In this document: in pieces, positions 18,858 through 28,085 of the stretch
Layout of the letters: every line of letters begins with the position of its first letter
Position numbering within the stretch: the first letter of the stretch is position 1
Assembly (NCBI GenBank): GCA_964404745.1
Contig: CAYOLG010000020.1
Span: 20,707-84,706, forward strand
Direction: 5' to 3'
Source of the DNA: Pelagisphaera sp964404745
GTDB taxonomy: Bacteria > Verrucomicrobiota > Verrucomicrobiia > Opitutales > Opitutaceae
DNA length: 64,000 bases
Translations under genes and position numbers: made by a program
The notes under the pieces: generated by a model
Seen by the model: only the letters and a program-made list of their open reading frames with translations
What the model was told of the DNA's origin: nothing
Database searches by the model: none

Positions 18858-20150
18858 ATGAACCTCGCCTTTTCCAAAAGCCTTTCTCGACGAACCTTTC
18901 TTAAAGGAGCCGGCGTCTGCCTAGCCCTGCCCTACTTAGAGGCAATGACTCCAGCCTTCGCCAAAGTCCGGCCATCGGCGAGCCCAAAACGCTTCGTCGC
19001 CGTTGGGAACTCCTTCGGCATGTATCCCCCCGCCTTTTTCCCCACCGCGAGCGGAGCCAACTACGAATTTCCTGAGCTGCTAGCCCCGCTGCAACCACTC
19101 AAGTCGGATTTCACCATCTTTTCAGGCCTTGATCACGGATTGACGGGCGGGCACTTCGGCGTGCACTCCTACCTTTCCGGCGTCCTCAGCGTGGACGCGA
19201 AAAACATGCCCGAAGGCAACATCAGCCTAGACCAAAGAATCGCCGAGTCGCTCGGCCAGGAAACGCGATTCCCCTCACTGACAGTGGGATCCGACAGCGG
19301 CTTGCACAATGGTTGCCAAATGTCGTGGACGCGCTCAGGCGTGCGCGTTCCTCCGATCACCGATCCCCGCGAGCTATTCAATATCCTTTTCGTAGAAGAT
19401 ACCGAAGAAGGAAAACGGGCCGCAGCCAAACGCATGGCCCTCAAGACCTCGATCCTGGATTCGGTGCGGGAAGATGCCGAAAATCTGACCCGCAAAGTCG
19501 GGAAACGGGATCGCGAGAAGCTCGATGAGTACTACACGGCCGTGCGCGATGCCGAGCGAACCGTGGAACAGAACAGCCAATGGATCCACATTTCCAAGCC
19601 CAAGGCGCCCATAGAAGCGCCACAATTCAATGGGATCGTAGAGGACTTGCCTATTTTGTACGAACTCGTCGCCCTAGCCTTGGAAACGGATTCCACTCGC
19701 ATCGCTACGATCGAGATTTCCAGCGAGGATTTCGATACGGCCGCTCTCGGCGTCAGTGGCGGCTACCACTCTATTTCCCATCATGGCAAGAGGCCGGAAA
19801 AGATCCGCGACCTCATTACTTTGGAGAAATATCAAACTCAGCAATTCTCCCGATTCCTGGATCGCTTGCGGCGGGCTCAATCTACAGAAAATGGCGAGTC
19901 GCTTCTCAGTGACTCCATTGTCCTTTTCGGATCGGGAATGGGCAATGGTAATTCTCATACAAACACTAATCTTCCCATCATCGTAGCCGGAGGAGGCTTC
20001 CGACATGGCCAGCATATATCTTTCCTCGAGGAAGGTCGTCGCCATGCCCCGCTTTCCAATCTATACCTTTCCATCATGAATCGCATGGGTATCGATTCGA
20101 ATGCCTTCGCTATGAGCACCGGCACTCTGCCCTACCTGGAAACCGCGTAA
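18858..20150 (+). CDS. DUF1552 domain protein, Tat-exported
   Basis: This 430-residue protein is of the DUF1552 family, which is abundant in Planctomycetes and Verrucomicrobia. The Tat signal SRRTFLKGAGVCLALPYLEA occupies residues 9-28. Family blocks include KRFVAVGNSFGMYPPAFFP, FTIFSGLDHGLTGGHFGVHS, GVSGGYHSISHHGK and NSHTNTNLPIIVAGGGF. The biochemical role of DUF1552 proteins is not established. They nearly always pair with a DUF1592-type cytochrome, as here: the next gene follows within five bases. The ATG at 18858 is chosen because it directly precedes the Tat signal; longer frames upstream overlap the divergent sulfatase. Confidence 0.95.
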   Translation: MNLAFSKSLSRRTFLKGAGVCLALPYLEAMTPAFAKVRPSASPKRFVAVGNSFGMYPPAFFPTASGANYEFPELLAPLQPLKSDFTIFSGLDHGLTGGHFGVHSYLSGVLSVDAKNMPEGNISLDQRIAESLGQETRFPSLTVGSDSGLHNGCQMSWTRSGVRVPPITDPRELFNILFVEDTEEGKRAAAKRMALKTSILDSVREDAENLTRKVGKRDREKLDEYYTAVRDAERTVEQNSQWIHISKPKAPIEAPQFNGIVEDLPILYELVALALETDSTRIATIEISSEDFDTAALGVSGGYHSISHHGKRPEKIRDLITLEKYQTQQFSRFLDRLRRAQSTENGESLLSDSIVLFGSGMGNGNSHTNTNLPIIVAGGGFRHGQHISFLEEGRRHAPLSNLYLSIMNRMGIDSNAFAMSTGTLPYLETA

Positions 20151-20154
20151 ACGA

Positions 20155-22746
20155 GTGTTCCGGGCATCTCAATTAGGTAGGGTCGCCGCTGGCTGCGACT
20201 GCACGCAGGAAAGTTCTCACGGCTTCATCGGTCGCCGCTTGCGGCAAACCCGCAATTTCAATTTGTCAGGAAGCCTCTCGCTCTTTCTCATTGCAATCAG
20301 TTTCCCAGTAATACCAAGCGCCCACGCATCAACGAAATCGGAGCCGGATAATTCGCAAGCCTTCAAAATCACGCTTGAGCCATATATGGACAAGTATTGC
20401 ATCAGTTGCCACGGGCCTGAAAAGCAGAAAGGGGATCGTCGCTGGGACAATCTAGTTTGGCCCATTTCCGATACGACCTCCCTACTCCACGCCCAGGAAA
20501 TTCTCGATATCATTAATCTCGGGGAAATGCCTCCGATCGAGGAGGATGTCCAGCCGAGCTCCGCCGAAAACAAAGCTATCGTCGATCTGCTCACTCGCGA
20601 GATAGAGATGCGCTATGCCACCTTGGAAAGTACCGATCAGCAAACAGTGTTCCGGCGCCTGAATCGAAGAGAATACCGCAATACGATCCGCGATCTTCTA
20701 AATATGGAGATGAGTAGCTTCGACCCTACTGAGTCATTCCCAACCGACGAAAGCATCCACCATTTAGATACAATCGGCGACCGCCTGGTGACATCCGGCT
20801 ACCTACTCGATCGATACCTTGAAGCAGCTGACGAAATCATAGAAAAAGCATTCGCGGACTTCGAGCAGCCGCCGATCGCAACCTACCGTTTTACCGACAA
20901 TTTCCGACAGCAACCGGAACTGGATGGGGCCCTAAAAGATTGGGCCAACTACGAATTCATCGTTCTCTACGAAACGCCGCTATCCCAACGCCACGAAGGG
21001 GCCTATGCAAAAATACATGGATTCGAGAACGGCGTTCCTCACGATGGCCACTATCGAATCCGAGCCAAAGCGATCGCCAAAAACAGGGTTCACGGTCATC
21101 CAGAACGGCGGGTCTCCACAAATATCAACGAACCCATACAATTGGGCATCGTTGCAGGCAGCCAATTATACGGCGATCTCAGCCGACCGCAACCATTAGA
21201 AACCGAGCTCGCCCGATTCGAGCTCGACGACGACGTTCTGGAATGGCAAGAAGCCACCGTTTGGCTCGACAAGGGAGTGACCCCACGGTTCACGTATCCG
21301 AATGGAATGGTCGGCTTGCGAGGCAACTTCAAGCCCATAGCGGACGCATTGGCCGCCGATCCCAACAGCGGTCTCAAGAATGTCGATTTTTCCGACAGAC
21401 GTTTGATAGCCATGCAACATGGCAAGCTTCCCCACATCCAGATTCATGATGTAGAGATCATCGGTCCCCTTTACGAACAATGGCCTCCTCCTACGCAGCA
21501 AGCCCTACTCGGCAAGAAGCCCTACTCCACCGACCGTAATCGAGAACTCGTTGCCAATTTCGCTTCTAATGCCTTCCGGCGCCCCGCGGATGAGCAAGAG
21601 ATCGATCGACTGATGAAATTCACGGAGAAGCGAAAAGCTGATGGTGCCTCCGATTTCCAAGCCTACAAAGACACGCTGAAACGCATTCTTTGCTCGCCCT
21701 CGTTCTTGTATCTCGACGAGCCCGAGCAAGAGGACGGCGCCCTAAGTCAATATGCTCTAGCCTCCCGACTCTCCTACTTCTTCTGGTCGTCAATGCCAGA
21801 TGAAAAACTTCTGAATCTGGCCCAAAAAGGTCGTCTCAATAAAGACCGAATTTTAAGGGGCGAGATTCGCCGCCTACTCGAAGACCCTAAAGCCAAGGCC
21901 TTTTTCGAGAACCTAGTCGACAGCTGCTTTACTCTGAAGGACCTAGGCACCCAGCCGCCGGATCGCAGATCCTTTCCCCTTTACTATTCTCGAAACCTGA
22001 AGCCACACATGCGCCAGGAAACGCTTCTCTTTACCCGACACCTTCTGGAAGAGAACCAATCGATAGCTAATCTTGTCGAGGCCGACTTTTCTTTCGTCAA
22101 TGGACCTTTGGCAGAACTTTATGGATACAAGAATGTAGCTGGATCCGAATTTAGAATGATTCGATCCTCCGACCCCAATCGGGCGGGAATCCTGGGACAC
22201 GCTTCCATCCTAACGGTATCCGCGAACGGTATAGACACCTCTCCGGTGACGCGTGGCGTCTGGGTTCTGGAAAACCTGCTCGGATCGCCGCCTTCGCCAC
22301 CTCCCCCAGACGTTGAACCCTTTGACCCGGACACGAGGGGAGCCACTTCCATACGCGAGCAGCTCGAAAAGCATCGAGAAAATCCGACTTGCTACGACTG
22401 CCACCGCAAAATCGATCCCATGGGTTTCGCCTTCGAATCGTTTGATGCGATCGGGCAATGGCGAGACCATTACAGCAAGGACCTCTCAGTTGACGCCTCG
22501 GGCATTCTGCCTGACGGCACGAGCTACTCGAATATCATAGAATTTCGCGAGGCTATGCTGAAACGGATTCCCCAGATTTCCCGCTCGCTCGTATCCAAAC
22601 TACTAGAGCTCGGAACAGGTCGACGCATGGAAATTGGCGATCGTCCAGCTATCGACGATATCGTTGAAGAGCTCGATTCTCGAGGCAACGGATTCTATGA
22701 CCTGGTCGAATTGGTCGCGACCAGCGACACATTTGGAAGACCATAG
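20155..22746 (+). CDS. DUF1592/DUF1588/DUF1585 cytochrome c-type protein
   Basis: This large exported protein (up to 863 residues) has the planctomycete-cytochrome architecture. An N-terminal heme site CISCHG lies at about residue 82. A DUF1587 segment follows (VFRRLNRREYRNTIRDLL), then DUF1595/DUF1592 (ASRLSYFFWSSMPDEKLL), DUF1588 (RAGILGHASILTVSANG) and DUF1585 with a second CYDCHRKIDP site near residue 745. It likely takes part in periplasmic electron transfer together with DUF1552. The start is uncertain. The longest frame uses GTG at 20155, but its first ~30 codons read through a repeat-like sequence. The signal peptide SGSLSLFLIAISFPVIPSAHA would fit a TTG at 20263. Both heme sites need the CcsA/ResB system found at 48-51 kb. 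Confidence 0.93.
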   Translation: MFRASQLGRVAAGCDCTQESSHGFIGRRLRQTRNFNLSGSLSLFLIAISFPVIPSAHASTKSEPDNSQAFKITLEPYMDKYCISCHGPEKQKGDRRWDNLVWPISDTTSLLHAQEILDIINLGEMPPIEEDVQPSSAENKAIVDLLTREIEMRYATLESTDQQTVFRRLNRREYRNTIRDLLNMEMSSFDPTESFPTDESIHHLDTIGDRLVTSGYLLDRYLEAADEIIEKAFADFEQPPIATYRFTDNFRQQPELDGALKDWANYEFIVLYETPLSQRHEGAYAKIHGFENGVPHDGHYRIRAKAIAKNRVHGHPERRVSTNINEPIQLGIVAGSQLYGDLSRPQPLETELARFELDDDVLEWQEATVWLDKGVTPRFTYPNGMVGLRGNFKPIADALAADPNSGLKNVDFSDRRLIAMQHGKLPHIQIHDVEIIGPLYEQWPPPTQQALLGKKPYSTDRNRELVANFASNAFRRPADEQEIDRLMKFTEKRKADGASDFQAYKDTLKRILCSPSFLYLDEPEQEDGALSQYALASRLSYFFWSSMPDEKLLNLAQKGRLNKDRILRGEIRRLLEDPKAKAFFENLVDSCFTLKDLGTQPPDRRSFPLYYSRNLKPHMRQETLLFTRHLLEENQSIANLVEADFSFVNGPLAELYGYKNVAGSEFRMIRSSDPNRAGILGHASILTVSANGIDTSPVTRGVWVLENLLGSPPSPPPPDVEPFDPDTRGATSIREQLEKHRENPTCYDCHRKIDPMGFAFESFDAIGQWRDHYSKDLSVDASGILPDGTSYSNIIEFREAMLKRIPQISRSLVSKLLELGTGRRMEIGDRPAIDDIVEELDSRGNGFYDLVELVATSDTFGRP
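20162..20245. repeat. Degenerate repeat related to the GGTAGGG elements
   Basis: The head GGCATCTC...AGGTAGGG matches the context of the repeat at 22835, and it is followed by two GTCGCCGC words in a loose arrangement (GGTAGGGTCGCCGCTGGC and GGTCGCCGCTTGCGGC). The palindrome is imperfect. Its position between the DUF1552 stop and the DUF1592 signal peptide suggests that the true DUF1592 start is downstream. Confidence 0.35.
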
Positions 22747-22834
22747 ACCACGAATTGCCTCTTTCGCCATGAACGCGCTTTAGTAGACATCCATGATAAA
22801 AGTTCATCGAGGTAAGGCCTTAGGCATCTCGAAA

Positions 22835-22904
22835 GGTAGGGAGGACCGGCTCGGTCCTCCAAATCTGGGTTGGCTTTCGGAGGATCGAGCCGATCCTCCC
22901 TACC
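22835..22904. repeat. Palindromic repeat, GGTAGGGAGGACC family (copy A)
   Basis: This is a nearly perfect inverted pair. The left arm reads GGTAGGGAGGACCGGCTCGG followed by TCCTCC, and the right arm GGAGGATCGAGCCGATCCTC followed by CCTACC. Each arm is itself palindromic, giving two nested hairpins. Related copies are at 27071-27135, 41274-41299 and 51029-51091. It lies between the DUF1592 gene and the sulfatase pseudogene in a 213-base gap. Confidence 0.85.
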
Positions 22905-22959
22905 AAGAAACTCATCTGCCCGTCGCAGCCTGCGAAAATCTCCGAGGCACTTATCCTAT

Positions 22960-24297
22960 ATGAGCAAAGCCTTAACCCTAGCTATTCTGTTGATCGGCAG
23001 TTTCACCGCTAAAGCGGCCGATAAACCCAACTTCATAGTCATTCTCACCGATGATCAAAGCTAGGTGGGTTCTTCCTTGCAGATCATCCCTGACGATCCA
23101 CGCACCCGTAGCGACTATTTCAGGACACCGCACATAGAACGCATGGCGGCCATGGGCATGCGGTTCACCCAAGGCTACTCCCCAGCCGCTTCCTGTTGCC
23201 CGACTCGCCGCAGTATCCAAACTGGGCAGACTCCCGCCAGACATGAATACCAGAGAGACCGAGACAACTGGACCACAGCCTACAATGCTCAACTAAATAT
23301 TCCTCGAATGTTGAAGGCGGCCGATCCCGACTATCAAACTGCTCATTTCGGAAAATGGGACCATCGGTACGATCGAGTCAGTCCACACCAGCAAGGATAC
23401 GATTTTTCGGATGGCTATACCGGAAACTTTACCGGCGGAGCCAAAAACACAGGCGGTCCCGCAGCTACCAAGGACCCAAAACGAATCAATACCATCACGG
23501 ACCAAGCCTTGCACTTCATAGAACGCAATCACGCCCGAGACTTCCCTTTTTATCTGCAGGTATCGCACTATGCAGTGCATCTCGACATCTTCTACAACCA
23601 GTCGACTTTCGAGCAGATGAAGACGGTCAAACCGGGACGCAAACACAACATGCCCGAGTTCGCGGCCATGACCACGGACATGGATGCCGGCATTGGACGC
23701 ATCCTTGACAAGCCCATCGAGTTCGATCTTCTCTAGAACACCTACCTCATTTTTCTCTCCGATAACGGAGGCCGTAACGACATACCGTAAGCCCCCAAAA
23801 TCATCGAGCGCCGCAATGCCCCGCTCCGAGACGGAAAACACTCTTTCTACGAAGGCGGCATACGTGTCCCATTCATCGCTCTCGGGCCCGGAATCGAAGC
23901 CGGCTCGGTTTGCGATGTTCCTGTCTCTGGCGTCGATTCTCTACCCACTTTCGCCGACCTCGCTGGCTATCCTCACCAGCTTCCCAGCAACATAGATGGA
24001 GGCTCTCTAAAATCTGTGCTCATAAATGGAAACGCCGGCATGGTGGAGCGTCCGAATCCCTTTCTCGTCTTTCACCAAGCCGTAGATCGCTCGGCTTCCT
24101 CCGCTATCCGATTAGGCGATTACAAACTGGTCAAAACCTGGAAAAGCGACCGGCTCGAGCTATTCGATCTATCTAAAGACATCTCCGAGGAGAACGATCT
24201 CTCTCAGCGGATACCGTCCAAGTCGCAAGAACTCCACGAAATGCTGACAGATTATCTAGAGGAAGTTGGAGCCGAAACCCGGCGTACCGAAGGCTGA
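22960..24297 (+). pseudogene. Sulfatase pseudogene with three in-frame stops
   Basis: A complete 446-codon sulfatase frame can be read from the ATG at 22960 to TGA at 24297 without any frameshift, but it is broken by TAG at 23062-23064, TAG at 23734-23736 and TAA at 23788-23790. Before the first stop there is a signal peptide (LTLAILLIGSFTAKAA) and the metal-site start FIVILTDDQS; Trp is expected next, so TGG to TAG is likely. The middle part has the active-site motif CCPTRRSIQTGQTPARHEY. After the third stop the frame resumes with NAPLRDGKHSFYEGGIRVP and ends ELFDLSKDISEENDLS. It is closest to sulfatases with the CCPTRRSIQ-type active site. No functional product is expected. Confidence 0.93.
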
Positions 24298-24340
24298 ATC
24301 TCTGGCTACAAACTGAGGGTCAAAAGTTGGCAATGGATGA

Positions 24341-24970
24341 TTAATGAGGACTAGAGAAGGTAACTCCGAACAGCCGTTTCATTAAGTCCTGAGGCCTGGT
24401 GTCCATGATAAACGCTTGGGCATTGAGCGAGAGGGCCTGAAAGAACCGTCGGGCAGTCGCATTCGTTTTCATAGCTTTTTTCGCCAAATCGCTTCGATCC
24501 GACGGACTGACGCTACCGTAATTGCTTACCGCTTTGTGCAGGTACCATCGTCGAAACGACGGCATGCCGTCCGCTTCCAAAATGGTCGCGAACTCGCGGT
24601 CGACATCCTCTTTAAGTGCAGAATCCAGCAAGCGCGCTTTCATAAGATCCCAGACAGCGTCATGGACTGCGGAAGCCCTGCGAACGTCTTTTGTGTCTAC
24701 CGCCGGTCCAGAAGTGCCATCCCGGCCAAAACCTGTTCGAAGGAACAAGATATCACCCTCCAACTCTATCAGGCCCGAAGAGACTCTAGCTCCTGTATTA
24801 AATGAGAGACGATGACTGTAATCCTCCGTCAGAATATATTTGTGTCCGGTGAAGTAAGCGACCGTCGAGGCGAAGTCGCCCTGCTCCGCGACTGCGACCC
24901 CACCGATAATGACCGCAACCATACCTGCAGCTACCCGCGACCAACGACCTTTACACCTTGAGATGAACAT
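24341..24970 (-). CDS. Exported or membrane-anchored protein, possibly DUF1353-like
   Basis: This 209-residue protein has an N-terminal hydrophobic segment (VAAGMVAVIIGGVAVA) that could be a signal peptide. The central part has LSFNTGARVSSGLIELEGD, then AVHDAVWDLMKARLL, DREFATILEADGMPSFRRW and LHKAVSNYG. The HDA/D..F...L..DG..SF..W pattern resembles DUF1353 proteins, but the match is only by eye. The ATG at 24970 is preferred because GAGG lies about 12 bases upstream and the signal follows; a frame 35 codons longer lacks support. Its 3' end faces the sulfatase pseudogene. Confidence 0.6.
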   Translation of the reverse strand: MFISRCKGRWSRVAAGMVAVIIGGVAVAEQGDFASTVAYFTGHKYILTEDYSHRLSFNTGARVSSGLIELEGDILFLRTGFGRDGTSGPAVDTKDVRRASAVHDAVWDLMKARLLDSALKEDVDREFATILEADGMPSFRRWYLHKAVSNYGSVSPSDRSDLAKKAMKTNATARRFFQALSLNAQAFIMDTRPQDLMKRLFGVTFSSPH

Positions 24971-25309
24971 ACCTGAAACCTCGTGTTTCCGACATGGATC
25001 GGCTCGATAGGCTCCCTTGTGCAGCCTTATCGCAGGGAGGCAGAGCCGTGATTCAGGGACCTTAATATTTATCAACTCGTTGATTGTGAGGGACTAAATG
25101 ATATCTATGGAGGTCAAATGCCTGAGGTTCCAGAGGACTCAGCTACCTTCGCAGGCAATTCAATGTTTCTCATTCTCACAGCCATGATCCGCCAGTAATG
25201 AATTCACCAGCAATCGCCCATCGCCCATTAGCCTCGAGCGAAGATTGTTTACTCTATACGTTCGCCAAATCAGCGAAACGGACCGAAAAAAACTTCAGTC
25301 TGGGAACCT
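24971..25309. other. Intergenic gap without recognised gene
   Basis: These 339 bases lie between the DUF1353-like gene and the Gfo/Idh/MocA gene, both on the minus strand. I see no coding frame with family features, no RNA gene and no clear terminator. The promoter of the DUF1353-like gene should be in the first part. Confidence 0.5.
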
Positions 25310-26683
25310 CTAGCGGATCTTCCAGCCATCGCGGATAGGACGGCTCAACATTTTATTGGCAGCCACATCGTCAATCACCCGCTCCTTTTGTGGGTCCCAT
25401 TCAAGAGAGTCGCGACCCAAGCGGATAGCGATGTTGGCAAGATGGCAAATAGAAATCGACCGGTGGCTGGCCTCGATTGGGGCAGCTGTACGCCGGCCCG
25501 TGTATACGCCATTAATAAAGTCATCGACGTGATTCGTGCTTTTGTAAACCCGAGTTTCACTATCCTGGATACGTTCGCGGCGAAGTTCAGGCGGATTCAT
25601 CTTTATGCTACCTCTTGATACAAAGATACTCTTCCCCTCATCGCCTTCGAAGGTGATTCCATTTTCATGCTCCGAATCATCGGACACGATCATCCTAACA
25701 CCATTGGCATACACGCACTCGAAGTGGAACTTAGGGGCCGTGTTGTACAACTCGCTTTCCGATGGTAGCTCAGCCCGAATGTTCTCGATCCTAATTGGCC
25801 CGCTCCCATCCATATCCATTGCCCATTGAGAGATATCTACATGGTGAGCGCCCCAATCAGTAATCATGCCACCCGAGTAATCGAAATTATGGCGCCAATT
25901 CAAGGGCAGTATGGCCGGCCTATAATCCCGGTGCGGAGCTGGCCCTTGCCAAAAATCGTAGTTCAGTCCCTCCGGCACGGGTTCCAGATCTTTGCGGCTC
26001 GACATTTGATTCCAATCGGAATGCCCGCCAGGCAAGCCAACTCGAACTGTCCTCAGCTTTCCGATACGCTCATTACGCACAAACTCGACCGCCTCCCGAA
26101 AATAGGATTCCGAACGCTGCTGGCTCCCCGTCTGCCAAGTAATCTTATTTCGCCCTACAGCCCGTTCCATGGCCCTGCCTTCGGCAATCGTCACCGCCAA
26201 AGGCTTTTGTCCGTAAACGTGGATCTTCCGATTGGCGCAGTAGATAGCCATAGCTGCATGCCAATGATCGGGGGTAGAGATGTTGACCGCATCCACATCT
26301 TCGTTCTCCAGCAGTTCCCGGAAGTCCTCGTATGCCCGACAGCCTCGATACTTGAGACGCCCTTCCGCCGCCGCATAATAGTCGTTTACGATCTCCATAC
26401 CGACCAATCGGCCGCCTTCTCTCTCCCCTCGGTATCCATAATTTGGCGAACGGCGATTGACATCGGCAACTGCCACAAGTTGAACCTGATCGTTACGCAG
26501 GAATCCGGATATCGTTCCGTGGGCAATCGTGCCGAATCCGAAAAAGGCGACGTTGACTCGATTTGACGGAGCCGGTCGTCTACCTAAACCCAAAGCGCTC
26601 GATGGAATGATAGTCGGCAAGGCAAGCCCAGCGGCGGAGGCCTTGATAAAATTGCGGCGAGATATGCTTGGTTTCGGGTTCAT
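25310..26683 (-). CDS. Gfo/Idh/MocA-family oxidoreductase, Tat-exported
   Basis: This 457-residue protein has a Tat signal (SRRNFIKASAAGLALPTI, residues 8-25). An NAD(P)-binding Rossmann fold follows (VNVAFFGFGTIAHGTISGF) with VDAVNISTPDHWHAAMAIYC and the KPLAVTIAEGRAME block that contains the family EKP-type lysine. The C-terminal half is a GFO/IDH-type beta-sheet domain (SGGMITDWGAHHVDISQWAMD). Such exported members are common in PVC bacteria and Bacteroidetes and are thought to act on sugars in the periplasm with a tightly bound cofactor. The substrate is unknown. No close operon partner is seen. Confidence 0.95.
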   Translation of the reverse strand: MNPKPSISRRNFIKASAAGLALPTIIPSSALGLGRRPAPSNRVNVAFFGFGTIAHGTISGFLRNDQVQLVAVADVNRRSPNYGYRGEREGGRLVGMEIVNDYYAAAEGRLKYRGCRAYEDFRELLENEDVDAVNISTPDHWHAAMAIYCANRKIHVYGQKPLAVTIAEGRAMERAVGRNKITWQTGSQQRSESYFREAVEFVRNERIGKLRTVRVGLPGGHSDWNQMSSRKDLEPVPEGLNYDFWQGPAPHRDYRPAILPLNWRHNFDYSGGMITDWGAHHVDISQWAMDMDGSGPIRIENIRAELPSESELYNTAPKFHFECVYANGVRMIVSDDSEHENGITFEGDEGKSIFVSRGSIKMNPPELRRERIQDSETRVYKSTNHVDDFINGVYTGRRTAAPIEASHRSISICHLANIAIRLGRDSLEWDPQKERVIDDVAANKMLSRPIRDGWKIR

Positions 26684-26897
26684 TTTGCGTACGAAAATTG
26701 GCGAGTGATTGAAAAACTAGATCAACAGGATCGCCAAAAGCACAAAGTATACCCCTAGTAATCGCAAGTGGAATCCTACTGCAGCTCGTAACCGAATCAT
26801 AGCAGGTGCGGCTGGCTTCACCCCGAGATAACAACGAAACTAGACTCAGGCCCTATCGGCATGACTCGCCCGATCAACTTCGGATGGAAAAAGAATA

Positions 26898-26919
26898 GGA
26901 CAGGCATCTTGCCCGTGTT
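26898..26919. repeat. Palindromic repeat, ACAGGCAAGATGCCTGT family (copy A)
   Basis: GGACAGGCATCTTGCCCGTG is the reverse complement of a slightly changed form of the word at 62398-62420 (AAACAGGCAAGATGCCTGTT). The stem is AGGCA/TGCCT with a three-base loop. It lies in the gap upstream of the Gfo/Idh/MocA gene. Confidence 0.55.
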
Positions 26920-27070
26920 TTCCCTGCGATCAACAGGTCAGTCGTCGATCTCCGAGCTATGCCTGATACGACTGGAAGCCCTCGCTACTCTTAGCCAAGC
27001 AAGGCGGCCCAGATATTAGGATGCCGCCCACTCGTAGAAATCCCCGGAGCGAGCTCCGAGGCTTCCCATA

Positions 27071-27135
27071 GGTAGGGATGATCGTCTCGACCCTCCGAAA
27101 CTCAAACACGGAGGACCGAGACGGTCCTCCCTGCC
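27071..27135. repeat. Palindromic repeat, GGTAGGGAGGACC family (copy B)
   Basis: The left arm begins GGTAGGGATGATCGTCTCGA and the right arm ends GAGACGGTCCTCCCTGCC. The arrangement and spacing match copy A at 22835-22904, with changed bases in the left arm. It ends 19 bases before the dioxygenase stop codon on the minus strand, so it lies in that gene's 3' region. Confidence 0.75.
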
Positions 27136-27154
27136 ATGGAAAACCTGCTGATTC

Positions 27155-28036
27155 CTAAAAGGGTCTATCGCCAGCGATGGTAGATCGGCGCATTTCCCGG
27201 CGGTATCCATCATAGTCATTCAGGGCGTAATGCATGACGCTGCGATTATCCCAAAAGGCTACAGAACCTTTTCTCCAGCGGAAGCGGCAGGTTAAAGGCT
27301 CTTGGCTGGAATGGCGAAACAGGAATTTCAATAAAGGCTCGCTTTCCTCTTCGGTCATCCCCCTGAATCGAAGCGTAAAGGTGCCATTAACAAAAAGCCC
27401 TTTATATCCAGTTTCCGGATGCGTTCTAACTACTGGGTGTTCTACCTCTTCTAGGGCCTTCTCGCTGGTCTCCACTTCCATATTGCGCCAGTGAATTTTC
27501 GACCGGCCTTGAGGCCCGAACGGTCCTACCGCAGAATGGATAGCGACCATCCCGTCGAGCATCTCTTTCATTCCCGGCGATAGGGCTTCGTACGCCATGT
27601 ACTGATTAGCAAACAACGTGTCGCCTCCGTAGGGAGGCACATCGACTCCATAAAGAACCGATCCCAGCGCTGGAGATTCTTGATGAGTAACATCCGAATG
27701 CCAAACGCCGCCGAAATTCCTCCCGGTTTCATCCGCTTCTCTAACCAATCGAATCAGTTCCGGGTAGCCTTTCATCCCTTTGACGAAATCGTGTTCGTCA
27801 AGCTCCCCGAACCGCTTGGAAAACGCGATTTGAGCTTCCGGGCTGAGGTCTTGGTCCCTGAAAAAGATCACCAGATGATCGAGCAGCGCCTGCCGGATAT
27901 CGGCTATAACGCCATCGCTCAAAGGCGAAGCAATGTCGATTCCCTCTATCTCTGCCCCCAAGGCTCCAGATACGGGAGCAACTTTAAAATGATCATACTC
28001 CATCCGCCGGTTGGCCGGGGAATAGGGCTTTTTCAT
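27155..28036 (-). CDS. TauD/TfdA-family Fe(II)/2-oxoglutarate dioxygenase
   Basis: This 293-residue protein belongs to the TauD family. The N-terminal block is FKVAPVSGALGAEIEGIDI. The iron-binding HxD is in GVWHSDVTHQESPALGS (His113, Asp115), the distal His is in RSVMHYALNDYDG, and the 2-oxoglutarate-binding Arg is in EMRRSTIAG. Members hydroxylate taurine, alkyl sulfates or herbicide-like substrates, releasing sulfite, sulfate or phenol. With sulfatases on either side a sulfated or sulfonated substrate is attractive, but this is inference. The ATG at 28036, with AAGGA about 11 bases upstream, is preferred to an in-frame ATG ten codons earlier. Confidence 0.93.
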   Translation of the reverse strand: MKKPYSPANRRMEYDHFKVAPVSGALGAEIEGIDIASPLSDGVIADIRQALLDHLVIFFRDQDLSPEAQIAFSKRFGELDEHDFVKGMKGYPELIRLVREADETGRNFGGVWHSDVTHQESPALGSVLYGVDVPPYGGDTLFANQYMAYEALSPGMKEMLDGMVAIHSAVGPFGPQGRSKIHWRNMEVETSEKALEEVEHPVVRTHPETGYKGLFVNGTFTLRFRGMTEEESEPLLKFLFRHSSQEPLTCRFRWRKGSVAFWDNRSVMHYALNDYDGYRREMRRSTIAGDRPF

Positions 28037-28085
28037 TTCAATAAATCCTTCGCTTTGTTGTACCATTTTTTGAATACTTTCTACT

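Larger units (their letters stand above)
26684..27154. other. 471-base repeat-rich gap
   Basis: No gene was recognised between the Gfo/Idh/MocA and dioxygenase genes. The gap contains a copy of the AGGCAAGATGCCT palindrome (26898-26919), a short GGAGCGAGCTCC hairpin near 27046-27057 and a copy of the GGTAGGG hairpin element (27071-27135) next to the dioxygenase stop. The last may help end transcription. Confidence 0.6.
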
